Assembly (NCBI GenBank): GCA_044867925.1
Contig: JBIOVV010000068.1
Coordinates: forward strand, 1 to 24,013
DNA: 24,013 nucleotides
Source of the DNA: VRUE01 sp044867925
GTDB taxonomy: Bacteria > Actinomycetota > Thermoleophilia > Solirubrobacterales > 70-9
Direction: 5' to 3'
The notes below the pieces were generated by a model that was given only the letters and a program-made list of their open reading frames with translations, was not told the DNA's origin and searched no databases. Positions 1 to 6,016 of this stretch are shown one piece after another (positions within the stretch are counted from its first letter, which is position 1; the number at the start of each line of letters is the position of its first letter). A program made the position numbers and the translations under genes.

Positions 1-257
1 GGAGTCATCCCTAGTACGAGAGGACCGGGATGAACGTGCCGCTGGTGTATCTGTTGTCCTGCCAAGGGCACCGCAGGTTAGCTACGCACGGAACGGATAA
101 CCGCTGAAGGCATCTAAGCGGGAAGCCGTCCTCGAGATGAACTCTCCCATCCCCTTGAGGGAGTAAGACCCCTGGTAGACCACCAGGTTGATAGGCCAGC
201 GGTGCAAGCGCAGTGATGTGCTCAGCCGACTGGTACTAATGGGTCGAGGGCTTGACG
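1..257 (+). rRNA. rrl: 23S rRNA, 3' end (partial)
   Basis: This is the last roughly 257 nt of a large-subunit rRNA gene; the rest lies before the window. The sarcin-ricin loop AGTACGAGAGGACC is at 13-26, the site where elongation factors contact the ribosome. The conserved 3' stretch GGTACTAATGGGTCGAGGG, ending in CTTGAC, sits at 232-256. From the loop to the end is about 245 nt, as expected for bacterial 23S. The exact 3' end is uncertain by several bases. Confidence 0.97.
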
Positions 258-326
258 GATGTTTATTACTTACCTTGCGGTCTTGTGCGGTTTTCAAGCT
301 CCACCGGGGGGCGGTCTCGCAAAATT
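258..326 (+). other. 23S-5S internal transcribed spacer
   Basis: A spacer of about 69 nt lies between the 23S and 5S genes. It is richer in A/T at its start than the surrounding DNA and carries no tRNA cloverleaf. It is presumably removed during rRNA processing. I see no further feature in it. Confidence 0.7.
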
Positions 327-443
327 TCCGGTGGTGTATAGCGAAAGGGAAACACCTCTTCCCATTCCGAACAGAGCAGTTAAGCCTTTCAGCGCCGATG
401 GTACTTGGGGGGCAACCCCCTGGGAGAGTAGGTCGCCGCCGGT
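327..443 (+). rRNA. rrf: 5S rRNA
   Basis: Complete 5S rRNA gene of about 117 nt. The termini pair as helix I: CCGGTGG at 328-334 with CCGCCGG at 436-442, with one G-U pair. Inside are the conserved 5S blocks ATAGCGAAAGGGAAACACC, ATTCCGAACAGAGCAGTTAAG, CCTTTCAGCGCCGATGGTAC and GGGAGAGTAGGTCGCCGCC. It follows 23S in the normal order and is followed by an intrinsic terminator. Ends were set from helix I and may be off by 1-3 nt. Confidence 0.95.
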
Positions 444-446
444 TCT

Positions 447-1670
447 TTATTCGTTCGAGCCCGACCCAGCCGGTCGGGCTCGTTCTGTTTTCGGCTCCGA
501 TCCGCGGCTCGATTTTGTCGCGATTTGCAGGAGAAAACGACTCAGCCGGCGCTCGTACAGCGGTGGGTCGACGTTCCACTCCTGGGTGTGATCGGCCTCG
601 GGCACGCGGTAGTAGGTGACCCGTTCACCGAGGTCTTCAGCGAGCTCGTCGCTGTCCTCGATCGGCACAACGGTGTCATCGATGCCGTGGAAGAGCAGGA
701 CGGGCAGTCGGAAGTCGTCGGTGTGCTGGAGGGCGTCGAGGCTGCTCCAGTCGGGATCGATACGAGCCTCGATCGCCCACTCGACCGGCAGGGAGAAGAA
801 GCCGGGGAGGCCCATCTGTTCGGAGTTGAAGGCGAAGATCGACTTCCAGTCCAGGGCCGGCGCGTCGAGCACGACGCCGCTGACTCGGCCTTTCAGCGGT
901 GAGCGCTGCATGAACTGTGCGATCAGCGATCCGCCCATCGAGTAGCCGACGAGAACCAGGTCGCGCGCGCCGTGGCTCAGGGCGTAGCGTGCGGCGGCGG
1001 CGAGATCCACCCACTCGGTTTCGCCGAGGTGGTACAGCCCGTCGGGGCTGTCGGGGGCGCCGAGGTCCCTGCGGTAGGAGATCAGCAGCGAGGTGAGTCC
1101 GGCGGCGTGAAGCGCCGGGGAGATGCGCAGGCCGTTCTCGCGGTTGTCGGTGTGGCCATGGACGACGATCGCCCAGGTGGACGAGGGGTGCGGGGGCACG
1201 CGCTGCTCGGTTCTCGCGGGGATCAGCCAGGCAGGCATCGGGCCAAGGGGATCGGGGACGTCGACGGGCCGGTACGGCAGGCCACGGCTCTCACGGGGGT
1301 TGCCGGCGTAGACGTTGGTTTCAAGGCCGGCCTCGGTGCCGGGGACGAGGTAGCCGCGGACGCCGCTGAGCTTGCGGGTCACGGTCGCGGGGCCTTCGGC
1401 CTCGACCGGCCCGACGATCGCGTGGCCGGACTGCCAGGCGAGGCCATAGTAGCCGGGCCGCTCGCTGGTCTCTGAGCGGGAGAGGACGATTCGCTTCGCG
1501 GAGACGGCCTCGATATCGACCCGTTCGGAATACGGCGACCGGTCTGGCGCCAGCGCATAGGAGGAGAAGTGCCAGCTCACGGCTATCGCCAGCGCCAACC
1601 CGATCAGGAGCAGCGCCAGACCGGCGGCGCCGGCACGAGCGTGCCGGCGCAACCAGGCCCGAGCTTCCAC
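447..1670 (-). CDS. Membrane-anchored alpha/beta hydrolase (serine hydrolase family)
   Basis: The 407-aa protein has an Arg-rich N-terminus and one hydrophobic segment at about residues 16-34, consistent with a signal anchor placing the enzyme outside the membrane. The alpha/beta hydrolase core starts near residue 165 with the oxyanion-side HGH motif (171-173). The nucleophile elbow is GYSMGG (Ser244), the acid is Asp332 in HGIDDTVVP, and the base is His361 in ADHTQEW. Residues 40-160 form a long extra N-terminal region I do not recognise. Substrate is unknown; the family includes esterases and peptidases. The start is GTG, 2 nt after the stop of a small upstream ORF, suggesting translational coupling. 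The last ~15 codons run through the hairpin that terminates the convergent rRNA operon, and the stop codon abuts the 5S gene. Confidence 0.85.
   Translation of the reverse strand: MEARAWLRRHARAGAAGLALLLIGLALAIAVSWHFSSYALAPDRSPYSERVDIEAVSAKRIVLSRSETSERPGYYGLAWQSGHAIVGPVEAEGPATVTRKLSGVRGYLVPGTEAGLETNVYAGNPRESRGLPYRPVDVPDPLGPMPAWLIPARTEQRVPPHPSSTWAIVVHGHTDNRENGLRISPALHAAGLTSLLISYRRDLGAPDSPDGLYHLGETEWVDLAAAARYALSHGARDLVLVGYSMGGSLIAQFMQRSPLKGRVSGVVLDAPALDWKSIFAFNSEQMGLPGFFSLPVEWAIEARIDPDWSSLDALQHTDDFRLPVLLFHGIDDTVVPIEDSDELAEDLGERVTYYRVPEADHTQEWNVDPPLYERRLSRFLLQIATKSSRGSEPKTERARPAGSGSNE
456..491 (+). terminator. Intrinsic terminator of the rRNA operon
   Basis: Perfect 11-bp stem CGAGCCCGACC (456-466) / GGTCGGGCTCG (472-482) with a 5-nt loop, followed on the plus strand by the T-rich run TTCTGTTTT (483-491). 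It begins about 13 nt after the 5S gene, so it most likely ends the rRNA transcript. On the minus strand no T-run follows the stem, so it is not an efficient terminator for the convergent hydrolase gene whose last codons it contains. Confidence 0.88.
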
Positions 1671-1672
1671 GA

Positions 1673-1873
1673 CTAGTGGCGCGTCGCGATGCTGCGGTCG
1701 AGCGTGAGGCCTGCAACCCGTCCGGCCTGCCGCCGCCGGCGCCGCCGGGACTCGCAGGCAGAAGCCGGCTTGCCGGCCGGCTCCAACCCGTACTCGCCCA
1801 GCGTGGCAAAGTCGATCAGCAGGTCGACGGCGTCGCCCAGCCGTGCTGTGAGGTTTGTCTTCGAATCGAACAT
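1673..1873 (-). CDS. Small hypothetical protein between two hydrolase genes
   Basis: This is a 66-codon ORF starting with ATG, 10 nt after the stop of the upstream hydrolase and ending 2 nt before the GTG of the downstream one. That near-gapless packing is the main argument that it is real. Residues 1-34 look like a short amphipathic helical region (with DAVDLLIDFATLGEYGLEPAG). They are followed by a very basic stretch, ESRRRRRRQAGR, and a C-terminal tail. No signal peptide, membrane segment or Cys motif is visible, and I do not recognise a family. No Shine-Dalgarno sequence is seen, so translation would rely on coupling. It could be a chance ORF in GC-rich DNA. Confidence 0.5.
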   Translation of the reverse strand: MFDSKTNLTARLGDAVDLLIDFATLGEYGLEPAGKPASACESRRRRRRQAGRVAGLTLDRSIATRH

Positions 1874-1883
1874 AGGTTCGACT

Positions 1884-2888
1884 CTACGTTCCCTCGCGGA
1901 CGGAGTCCGGTTTTTGCAGGGCCGCTTGCATTTTGTGCCTGGAGGGGCGCCGCGGCGAGCGATTCTCGGTGGCGAAGGCGAGCACTAGGGAGGCGGTCTG
2001 AGCCGGCTTCTCGACATTGGGGGAGTGGCCGGCGCCGGCGATCAGCTTCGTCTGCGCCGCCGGGTAGGCCCGCCGGTAGGCAGCGAGCGCCTCGCCGGGG
2101 TTGCTGGCGATCTGCTCCTCGGCGCCCATGATCGCCAGCAGGGGCTTGCCGACGGCCGCGGCACGCTCCGAGAGGGGGCGTTCGCCGGTGTACTCGTCAA
2201 AGCCGTCGTGGGAGCCGGAGTAGGCGTTGTAGGTCATCCGCTTGACATCCTCGACGAAGGCGTCGGGAACCGGGAAGCCGGGCGCGAAGGCGACCTCGAG
2301 GCCGTCGCGGATCGTGAAGTCGGGCTTGACGCGCCAGAGCGCCTCGCCGATCACGGGCTTGAACGGCAGTTCGCCGACGAAGCCGACGTCGCCGTAGGAG
2401 GTATCCGGAATGCTGTCGATCGCGACCAGCCGGTCGACGAGCTGTGGCGACTGCTCGGCCAGGGCGATCGCGACAGGCCCACCCAGCGAGTGGCCGACGA
2501 CGGTGGCATCACGCACGCCGAGCTTGCCGAGGACTTCGGCTACGACGGCCGCCTGGTCGGGCACCGAGTAGCCGGAGCTGGGCATCTCAGAGCCACCATG
2601 GCCGAGCAGGTCGACCGCGATCACGCGGTGCTCGCGCGCCAGCCGCGGGATCATCCCGTCCCAGTAGTTGATCGCGCAGGTGAAGCAATGGATCAGGACG
2701 ATCGGCGCCGCCGTCTTGGGGCCGCTTTCGACGACCTCGAGCTCGCCGCCGCCCACGTCGACGATCCTGCCGCCGGCTTCGGTGACCGTCGCGGACTTCG
2801 TTTCGTGATTCACGATCAGGGCGTTGAGGACGAGCAGCACCGCCAGTGCCACGACCACCGCGATCAGGATCTTCCAGCCTCTCCGCAT
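1884..2888 (-). CDS. Membrane-anchored alpha/beta hydrolase
   Basis: The 334-aa protein has an N-terminal hydrophobic segment (about residues 6-25) behind MRRGWK, consistent with an uncleaved signal anchor or signal peptide. The fold is a classical alpha/beta hydrolase: oxyanion region HCFTC (67-71), VDLLGHGGS (92-100), nucleophile elbow GHSLGG with Ser134, and C-terminal His288 in AGHSPNVEKP. Where most relatives have Asp in a GxxDQI motif, this one has GAEEQI, so Glu257 or Glu258 is the likely acid. The substrate cannot be told; the scaffold resembles hydrolases of the BphD/epoxide-hydrolase/lipase type. It is first in a minus-strand group with the small ORF and second hydrolase. It diverges from murA across 24 bp holding overlapping -10-like elements. 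Confidence 0.85.
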   Translation of the reverse strand: MRRGWKILIAVVVALAVLLVLNALIVNHETKSATVTEAGGRIVDVGGGELEVVESGPKTAAPIVLIHCFTCAINYWDGMIPRLAREHRVIAVDLLGHGGSEMPSSGYSVPDQAAVVAEVLGKLGVRDATVVGHSLGGPVAIALAEQSPQLVDRLVAIDSIPDTSYGDVGFVGELPFKPVIGEALWRVKPDFTIRDGLEVAFAPGFPVPDAFVEDVKRMTYNAYSGSHDGFDEYTGERPLSERAAAVGKPLLAIMGAEEQIASNPGEALAAYRRAYPAAQTKLIAGAGHSPNVEKPAQTASLVLAFATENRSPRRPSRHKMQAALQKPDSVREGT

Positions 2889-2895
2889 CGGGCGT

Positions 2896-2901
2896 TACCC
2901 T
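2896..2901 (+). promoter_or_regulatory. Putative -10 element for murA
   Basis: TACCCT lies 11 nt before the murA ATG, which would give a 5'UTR of only about 5 nt. No good -35 match is visible at the expected distance. The element overlaps a minus-strand TAGGGT, so the two promoters may interfere. Confidence 0.4.
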
Positions 2902-2902
2902 A
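2897..2902 (-). promoter_or_regulatory. Putative -10 element for the divergent hydrolase gene
   Basis: Read on the minus strand this is TAGGGT, 8 nt before the ATG at 2888, the distance expected for a nearly leaderless mRNA. It shares five of its six base pairs with the plus-strand TACCCT element for murA. Confidence 0.4.
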
Positions 2903-2912
2903 GCCGCTACTT

Positions 2913-4211
2913 ATGGAGAAATTCGTCATCCGCGGCGGCGTGCCGCTCTCCGGGGAGCTCACCGTCGCCGGCAACAAGAACGCGGCGCTGCCGATTCTGG
3001 CCGCCTGCCTGCTCACCGAGGAGGAGCTGCTGCTGCACCGGGTGCCGCGGATACGCGACACCGAAGCCCAGCTCGCCCTGCTCGAACGCCTCGGCGTCGA
3101 GGTCTCCTGGGTGGCCGACAACAGCGTGCGGCTCTGCGCCGCCACGGTCTCCGAGGTCACGGTCGACGAGGAGCTCTCCAAGCAGATCCGCGCCTCATTC
3201 CTGCTTGCGGGGCCGCTGCTGGCGCGCTTCGGCGAGGCGAAGATGCCGCCCCCCGGCGGTGACTTCATCGGCCGCCGCCGGCTCGACGCCCACCTCGATG
3301 CCTTCAAAGACCTCGGCGCGCGCGTCGACGGCGATCGCTGGATCGAGCTGAGCGCCCCGGCCGAGGGGCTCTGCGCCTGCCACATCTTCATGGACGAGCC
3401 TTCGGTGATGGGGACCGAGAACGCCCTGATGGCGGCGGCTCTCACCGCCGGCCCGACGACGATCTCCAACGCCGCCTGCGAGCCGCACGTGCAGGATCTT
3501 GCCCGCCTGCTCAGCGCGATGGGTGCCGAGGTCGACGGGATCGGCTCAAACGTGATGACGGTGCACGGGCGCGACCGCCTGGCGGGGGCCGAGCACACGA
3601 TCACCGCCGATCACATCGAGGTCGGCAGCTTCATGGCGCTGGCCGCGGCAACCGGGGGAGAGCTGTTGATCCGCGACGTCGAGCCCAACGACCTGTTGAT
3701 GGTGCGACGGCAGTTTCGCCGCCTCGGCCTGCGCTCGGAGGTCGAGGGCAGCGACATGCTCGTCCCGCCGGGCCAGCAGCTCCGCGTCCAGGCCGACCTC
3801 GGCGACGCGATTCCGAAGATCGAGGACGGTCCCTGGCCGGCCTTCCCGGCCGATCTCACCTCGATCGCGCTTGCCCTGGCGACGCAGGCGGACGGCGAGG
3901 TCCTGATCTTCGAGAAGATGTTCGAGAACCGCCTCTTCTTCGTCGACAAGCTCGTCGCGATGGGCGCTCGGATCACGCTGTGCGATCCCCACAGGGCGAT
4001 CGTCAGCGGTCCGAGCCGGCTTCACGGCGAACGCGTCGAGAGCCCCGACATTCGCGCCGGCATGGCGATGCTCATCGCCGCCCTGGCGGCCGACGGCGTC
4101 TCGGAGATCGGCAACATCCGTCAGATCGACCGTGGCTATGAGCAGATCGACGAGCGCCTGCGCGGTTTGGGGGCGCAGATCGAAAGAGTGTCCTCGGAGG
4201 TCCCTGCCTAG
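2913..4211 (+). CDS. murA: UDP-N-acetylglucosamine 1-carboxyvinyltransferase
   Basis: MurA transfers enolpyruvate from PEP to UDP-GlcNAc, the first committed step of peptidoglycan synthesis in the cytoplasm. The 432-aa length is normal (about 420). Visible family residues are Lys22-Asn23 in GNKNA, the RASFLLAGPLLARFG block (93-107), Asp314 in AFPADL (the E. coli Asp305 equivalent), FENR (337-340) and Arg381 in DIRAGMA. The flexible-loop Cys (E. coli Cys115) is replaced by Asp117 in PPPGGDFIGRR, as in mycobacteria and chlamydiae. Such enzymes remain active but are not alkylated by fosfomycin. It is transcribed divergently from the hydrolases and is followed by a 132-nt gap before the histidine operon, with which it may be co-transcribed. 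A second murA elsewhere cannot be excluded. Confidence 0.97.
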   Translation: MEKFVIRGGVPLSGELTVAGNKNAALPILAACLLTEEELLLHRVPRIRDTEAQLALLERLGVEVSWVADNSVRLCAATVSEVTVDEELSKQIRASFLLAGPLLARFGEAKMPPPGGDFIGRRRLDAHLDAFKDLGARVDGDRWIELSAPAEGLCACHIFMDEPSVMGTENALMAAALTAGPTTISNAACEPHVQDLARLLSAMGAEVDGIGSNVMTVHGRDRLAGAEHTITADHIEVGSFMALAAATGGELLIRDVEPNDLLMVRRQFRRLGLRSEVEGSDMLVPPGQQLRVQADLGDAIPKIEDGPWPAFPADLTSIALALATQADGEVLIFEKMFENRLFFVDKLVAMGARITLCDPHRAIVSGPSRLHGERVESPDIRAGMAMLIAALAADGVSEIGNIRQIDRGYEQIDERLRGLGAQIERVSSEVPA

Positions 4212-4263
4212 CGGCGCCTGCAAACCGGCGCATCTGGGCGTCCTCGGTCGGGCGTCTCGCTCA

Positions 4264-4279
4264 CGTACAGGCCTGTACG
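4264..4279. promoter_or_regulatory. 16-bp perfect palindrome upstream of the his operon
   Basis: CGTACAGGCCTGTACG is a perfect inverted repeat within the 132-nt murA-hisZ gap, about 65 nt before the hisZ start. Its position suits an operator for a dimeric regulator, but it could equally be a dispersed palindromic repeat: CGCTC flanks it on the left (4258-4262) and GCTCGC on the right (4278-4283). The remainder of the gap (4212-4343) has no ATG or GTG codon and no run of His codons, so no attenuator leader peptide is visible. Confidence 0.45.
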
Positions 4280-4343
4280 CTCGCTTCGCCGCCCTCCCTG
4301 CGTCCACCCACCTGCTTGGTTTTCGACGCCGTAAGGAATTCCA

Positions 4344-5339
4344 TTGATTCATCCCATACCCCCAGGAACTCGTGACGTTTTGCCCGACGAGATGCGGGAG
4401 CTGCGGCGCCTGCACCTGGCGCTGATCGACGTCTTCGAAGCGCGTGGATACGGCGAGGTGGCGACGCCGGCGATCGAGTACGACGAGGTGCTCGCACGCG
4501 GCGACGGCCGCACCGCCGACACCGCCTACCGCTTCTTCGACGGCAGCGGCGACCTGCTGGCGCTGCGCTCCGACATGACCGTGCCGATCGCGAGGCTGGC
4601 CGCCAGCCGCTACGAGGGGGCCGAGATGCCCCTGCGTCTCTGCTACCTGGCCAACGCCTACCGAGCCGTGCGGCCGCAGCGCGGCCAGATGCGCGAGTTC
4701 GCCCAGGCCGGGGTGGAGCTGATCGGGGCGCCCGCGCCCGAGGGGACCGCGGAGGTGATCGACGTGCTCGAGGCGGCGCTCGAGGCGGCAGGGCTCGACC
4801 GGGCGATCATCGGCCTCGGCGATGCCGACCTCTTTCGCCAGCTACTGGCCGAGTTCGGCATCGGGGGCGAGGCGCGCGACTCGATCCTCGGCCGGCTTGC
4901 CGCCCACGACCTGGTCGGTCTCGAGGCTGAGCTCTCGGAGCTGCAGGGCATCGACGACGATCAGGTCGCGACCTGCATCGCCCTCTCGCAGCTGCGCGGC
5001 GGCAAAGAGGTGCTCGAGGAGGCGCGCTCGCTGGGCGGGGCCGCGGTCGAGCGCGCGACCGCACGCCTTGGCGAGACGCTGGAGGCGCTGGAAGCGCGCG
5101 GGGTTGCCCAGCGCGTGCAGATCGATCTCGGTCTGCTGCGGGACCTCGGCTACTACAGCGGCGCCATCCTCGAGGTCTACGACCCGGCGCTCGGCCACGT
5201 GCTCGGCGGCGGCGGGCGCTACGACGGCTTGCTCGAGCGCTTCGGCGTCGACCTGCCCGCGGCGGGCTTTGCCCTGTACATGGAGCGCGTCCACGTGGCC
5301 CAGATGGAGGAGGAGTCGCGCGGGGGCGAGGGGCCTTGA
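4344..5339 (+). CDS. hisZ: ATP phosphoribosyltransferase regulatory subunit HisZ
   Basis: HisZ is a catalytically inactive paralogue of histidyl-tRNA synthetase. It assembles with short-form HisG into the first enzyme of histidine synthesis and confers activity and feedback control. The 331-aa protein has the class II synthetase core only: the N-terminal PPGTRDVLP, LRSDMTVPIARL (74-85), a motif-2-like LANAYRAVRPQRGQMREFAQAG at 102-123, and GYYSGAILEVY followed by GGGGRYDGLLERFG near the C-terminus. The anticodon-binding domain of true HisRS is absent. The start is TTG, preceded at 6 nt by the ribosome-binding sequence AAGGA (4333-4337), and the protein begins with the expected IPPGTRD. It directly precedes hisG. 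Confusion with HisS is unlikely because of the length and neighbours. Confidence 0.95.
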   Translation: MIHPIPPGTRDVLPDEMRELRRLHLALIDVFEARGYGEVATPAIEYDEVLARGDGRTADTAYRFFDGSGDLLALRSDMTVPIARLAASRYEGAEMPLRLCYLANAYRAVRPQRGQMREFAQAGVELIGAPAPEGTAEVIDVLEAALEAAGLDRAIIGLGDADLFRQLLAEFGIGGEARDSILGRLAAHDLVGLEAELSELQGIDDDQVATCIALSQLRGGKEVLEEARSLGGAAVERATARLGETLEALEARGVAQRVQIDLGLLRDLGYYSGAILEVYDPALGHVLGGGGRYDGLLERFGVDLPAAGFALYMERVHVAQMEEESRGGEGP

Positions 5340-5356
5340 GCGCCGGGGTCGCGGGC

Positions 5357-6016
5357 ATGGGCCGGGCGAAGACCGAGGGCCCGCTGAAGCTCGCCGTGCC
5401 GCGCGGGGCCCTGCTCGGCGAGACGCTCGACGCTCTCGACGCGGTCGGGATCGAGACCGACGAGGTGCGCGGCGAGTCGCGCTCGCTGATCTTCCCGGGC
5501 CGGCGGATAACGCTGGTGACGATGCGGCCCTCCGACGTTCCCACCTACGTCGAGGCCGGCGCTGCCGATGTCGGCATCACCGGCAAGGACGTGCTGCTCG
5601 AGCAGTCCGATCGGGTCGTCTACGAGCTGCTCGACCTCGGCTTCGGCCGTTGCCGCATGGTCCTTGCCGGCCGCAAGGGAGACGAGCGCCTCGGCGAGTC
5701 CCAGCGCCGCCTCGGCATGATGCGGATCGCCACCAAGTACCCCCGCATCGCCGAGCGCCACTTCGAGCGCACCGGCCGCCAGGTCGAAGTGATCGAGGTC
5801 AAGGGCTCGATCGAGCTGGCGCCGCTGATCGGCCTGGCCGACGGGATCGTCGACCTGGTCGCGACCGGCCGCACCCTGGAGGAGAACGATCTCGAGGTGC
5901 GCGAGGAGATCGTCGAGTGCACCGCCCGCTTCGTCGCCAACCGCGTCGCCCACAAGCTGCGGGCGCGCGAGGTCGACGGGCTGACGGCGAAGCTGCGGGA
6001 GGCGACGGTGCGATGA
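5357..6016 (+). CDS. hisG: ATP phosphoribosyltransferase, short form (HisG_S)
   Basis: HisG condenses ATP with PRPP to N1-(5-phosphoribosyl)-ATP, the committed step of histidine synthesis. The 219-aa protein is the short form lacking the C-terminal regulatory domain, matching the presence of hisZ just upstream. Visible blocks are LKLAVPRGALLGET at the N-terminus, ADVGITGKDVLLE, GRCRMVLAG, IATKYPRI, and the PRPP-site loop LADGIVDLVATGRTLEENDL. I chose ATG 5357 because the conserved LKLAVPRGAL begins soon after it. A TTG at 5336 overlapping the hisZ stop (TTGA) would add 7 residues and is also possible. The stop overlaps hisD as ATGA. Confidence 0.95.
   Translation: MGRAKTEGPLKLAVPRGALLGETLDALDAVGIETDEVRGESRSLIFPGRRITLVTMRPSDVPTYVEAGAADVGITGKDVLLEQSDRVVYELLDLGFGRCRMVLAGRKGDERLGESQRRLGMMRIATKYPRIAERHFERTGRQVEVIEVKGSIELAPLIGLADGIVDLVATGRTLEENDLEVREEIVECTARFVANRVAHKLRAREVDGLTAKLREATVR

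Noticed and set aside
258..326. tRNA gene in the rRNA spacer
   Set aside because: Too short for a tRNA with flanks, with no T-loop GGTTCRA or acceptor pairing.
4212..4343. Histidine attenuator leader peptide or T-box upstream of hisZ
   Set aside because: No ATG or GTG codon, no run of His codons and no T-box core sequences can be found in the gap.
4344..5339. Histidyl-tRNA synthetase (hisS)
   Set aside because: The protein ends after the synthetase-like core without an anticodon-binding domain and sits beside short-form hisG, so HisZ is the better call.
4822..6012. Open frame continuous with hisD that would make an 823-residue fusion protein
   Set aside because: The stretch overlaps hisZ and hisG in another frame and reads as Arg/Ala-rich sequence; hisD has a proper ATG at 6013 overlapping the hisG stop.
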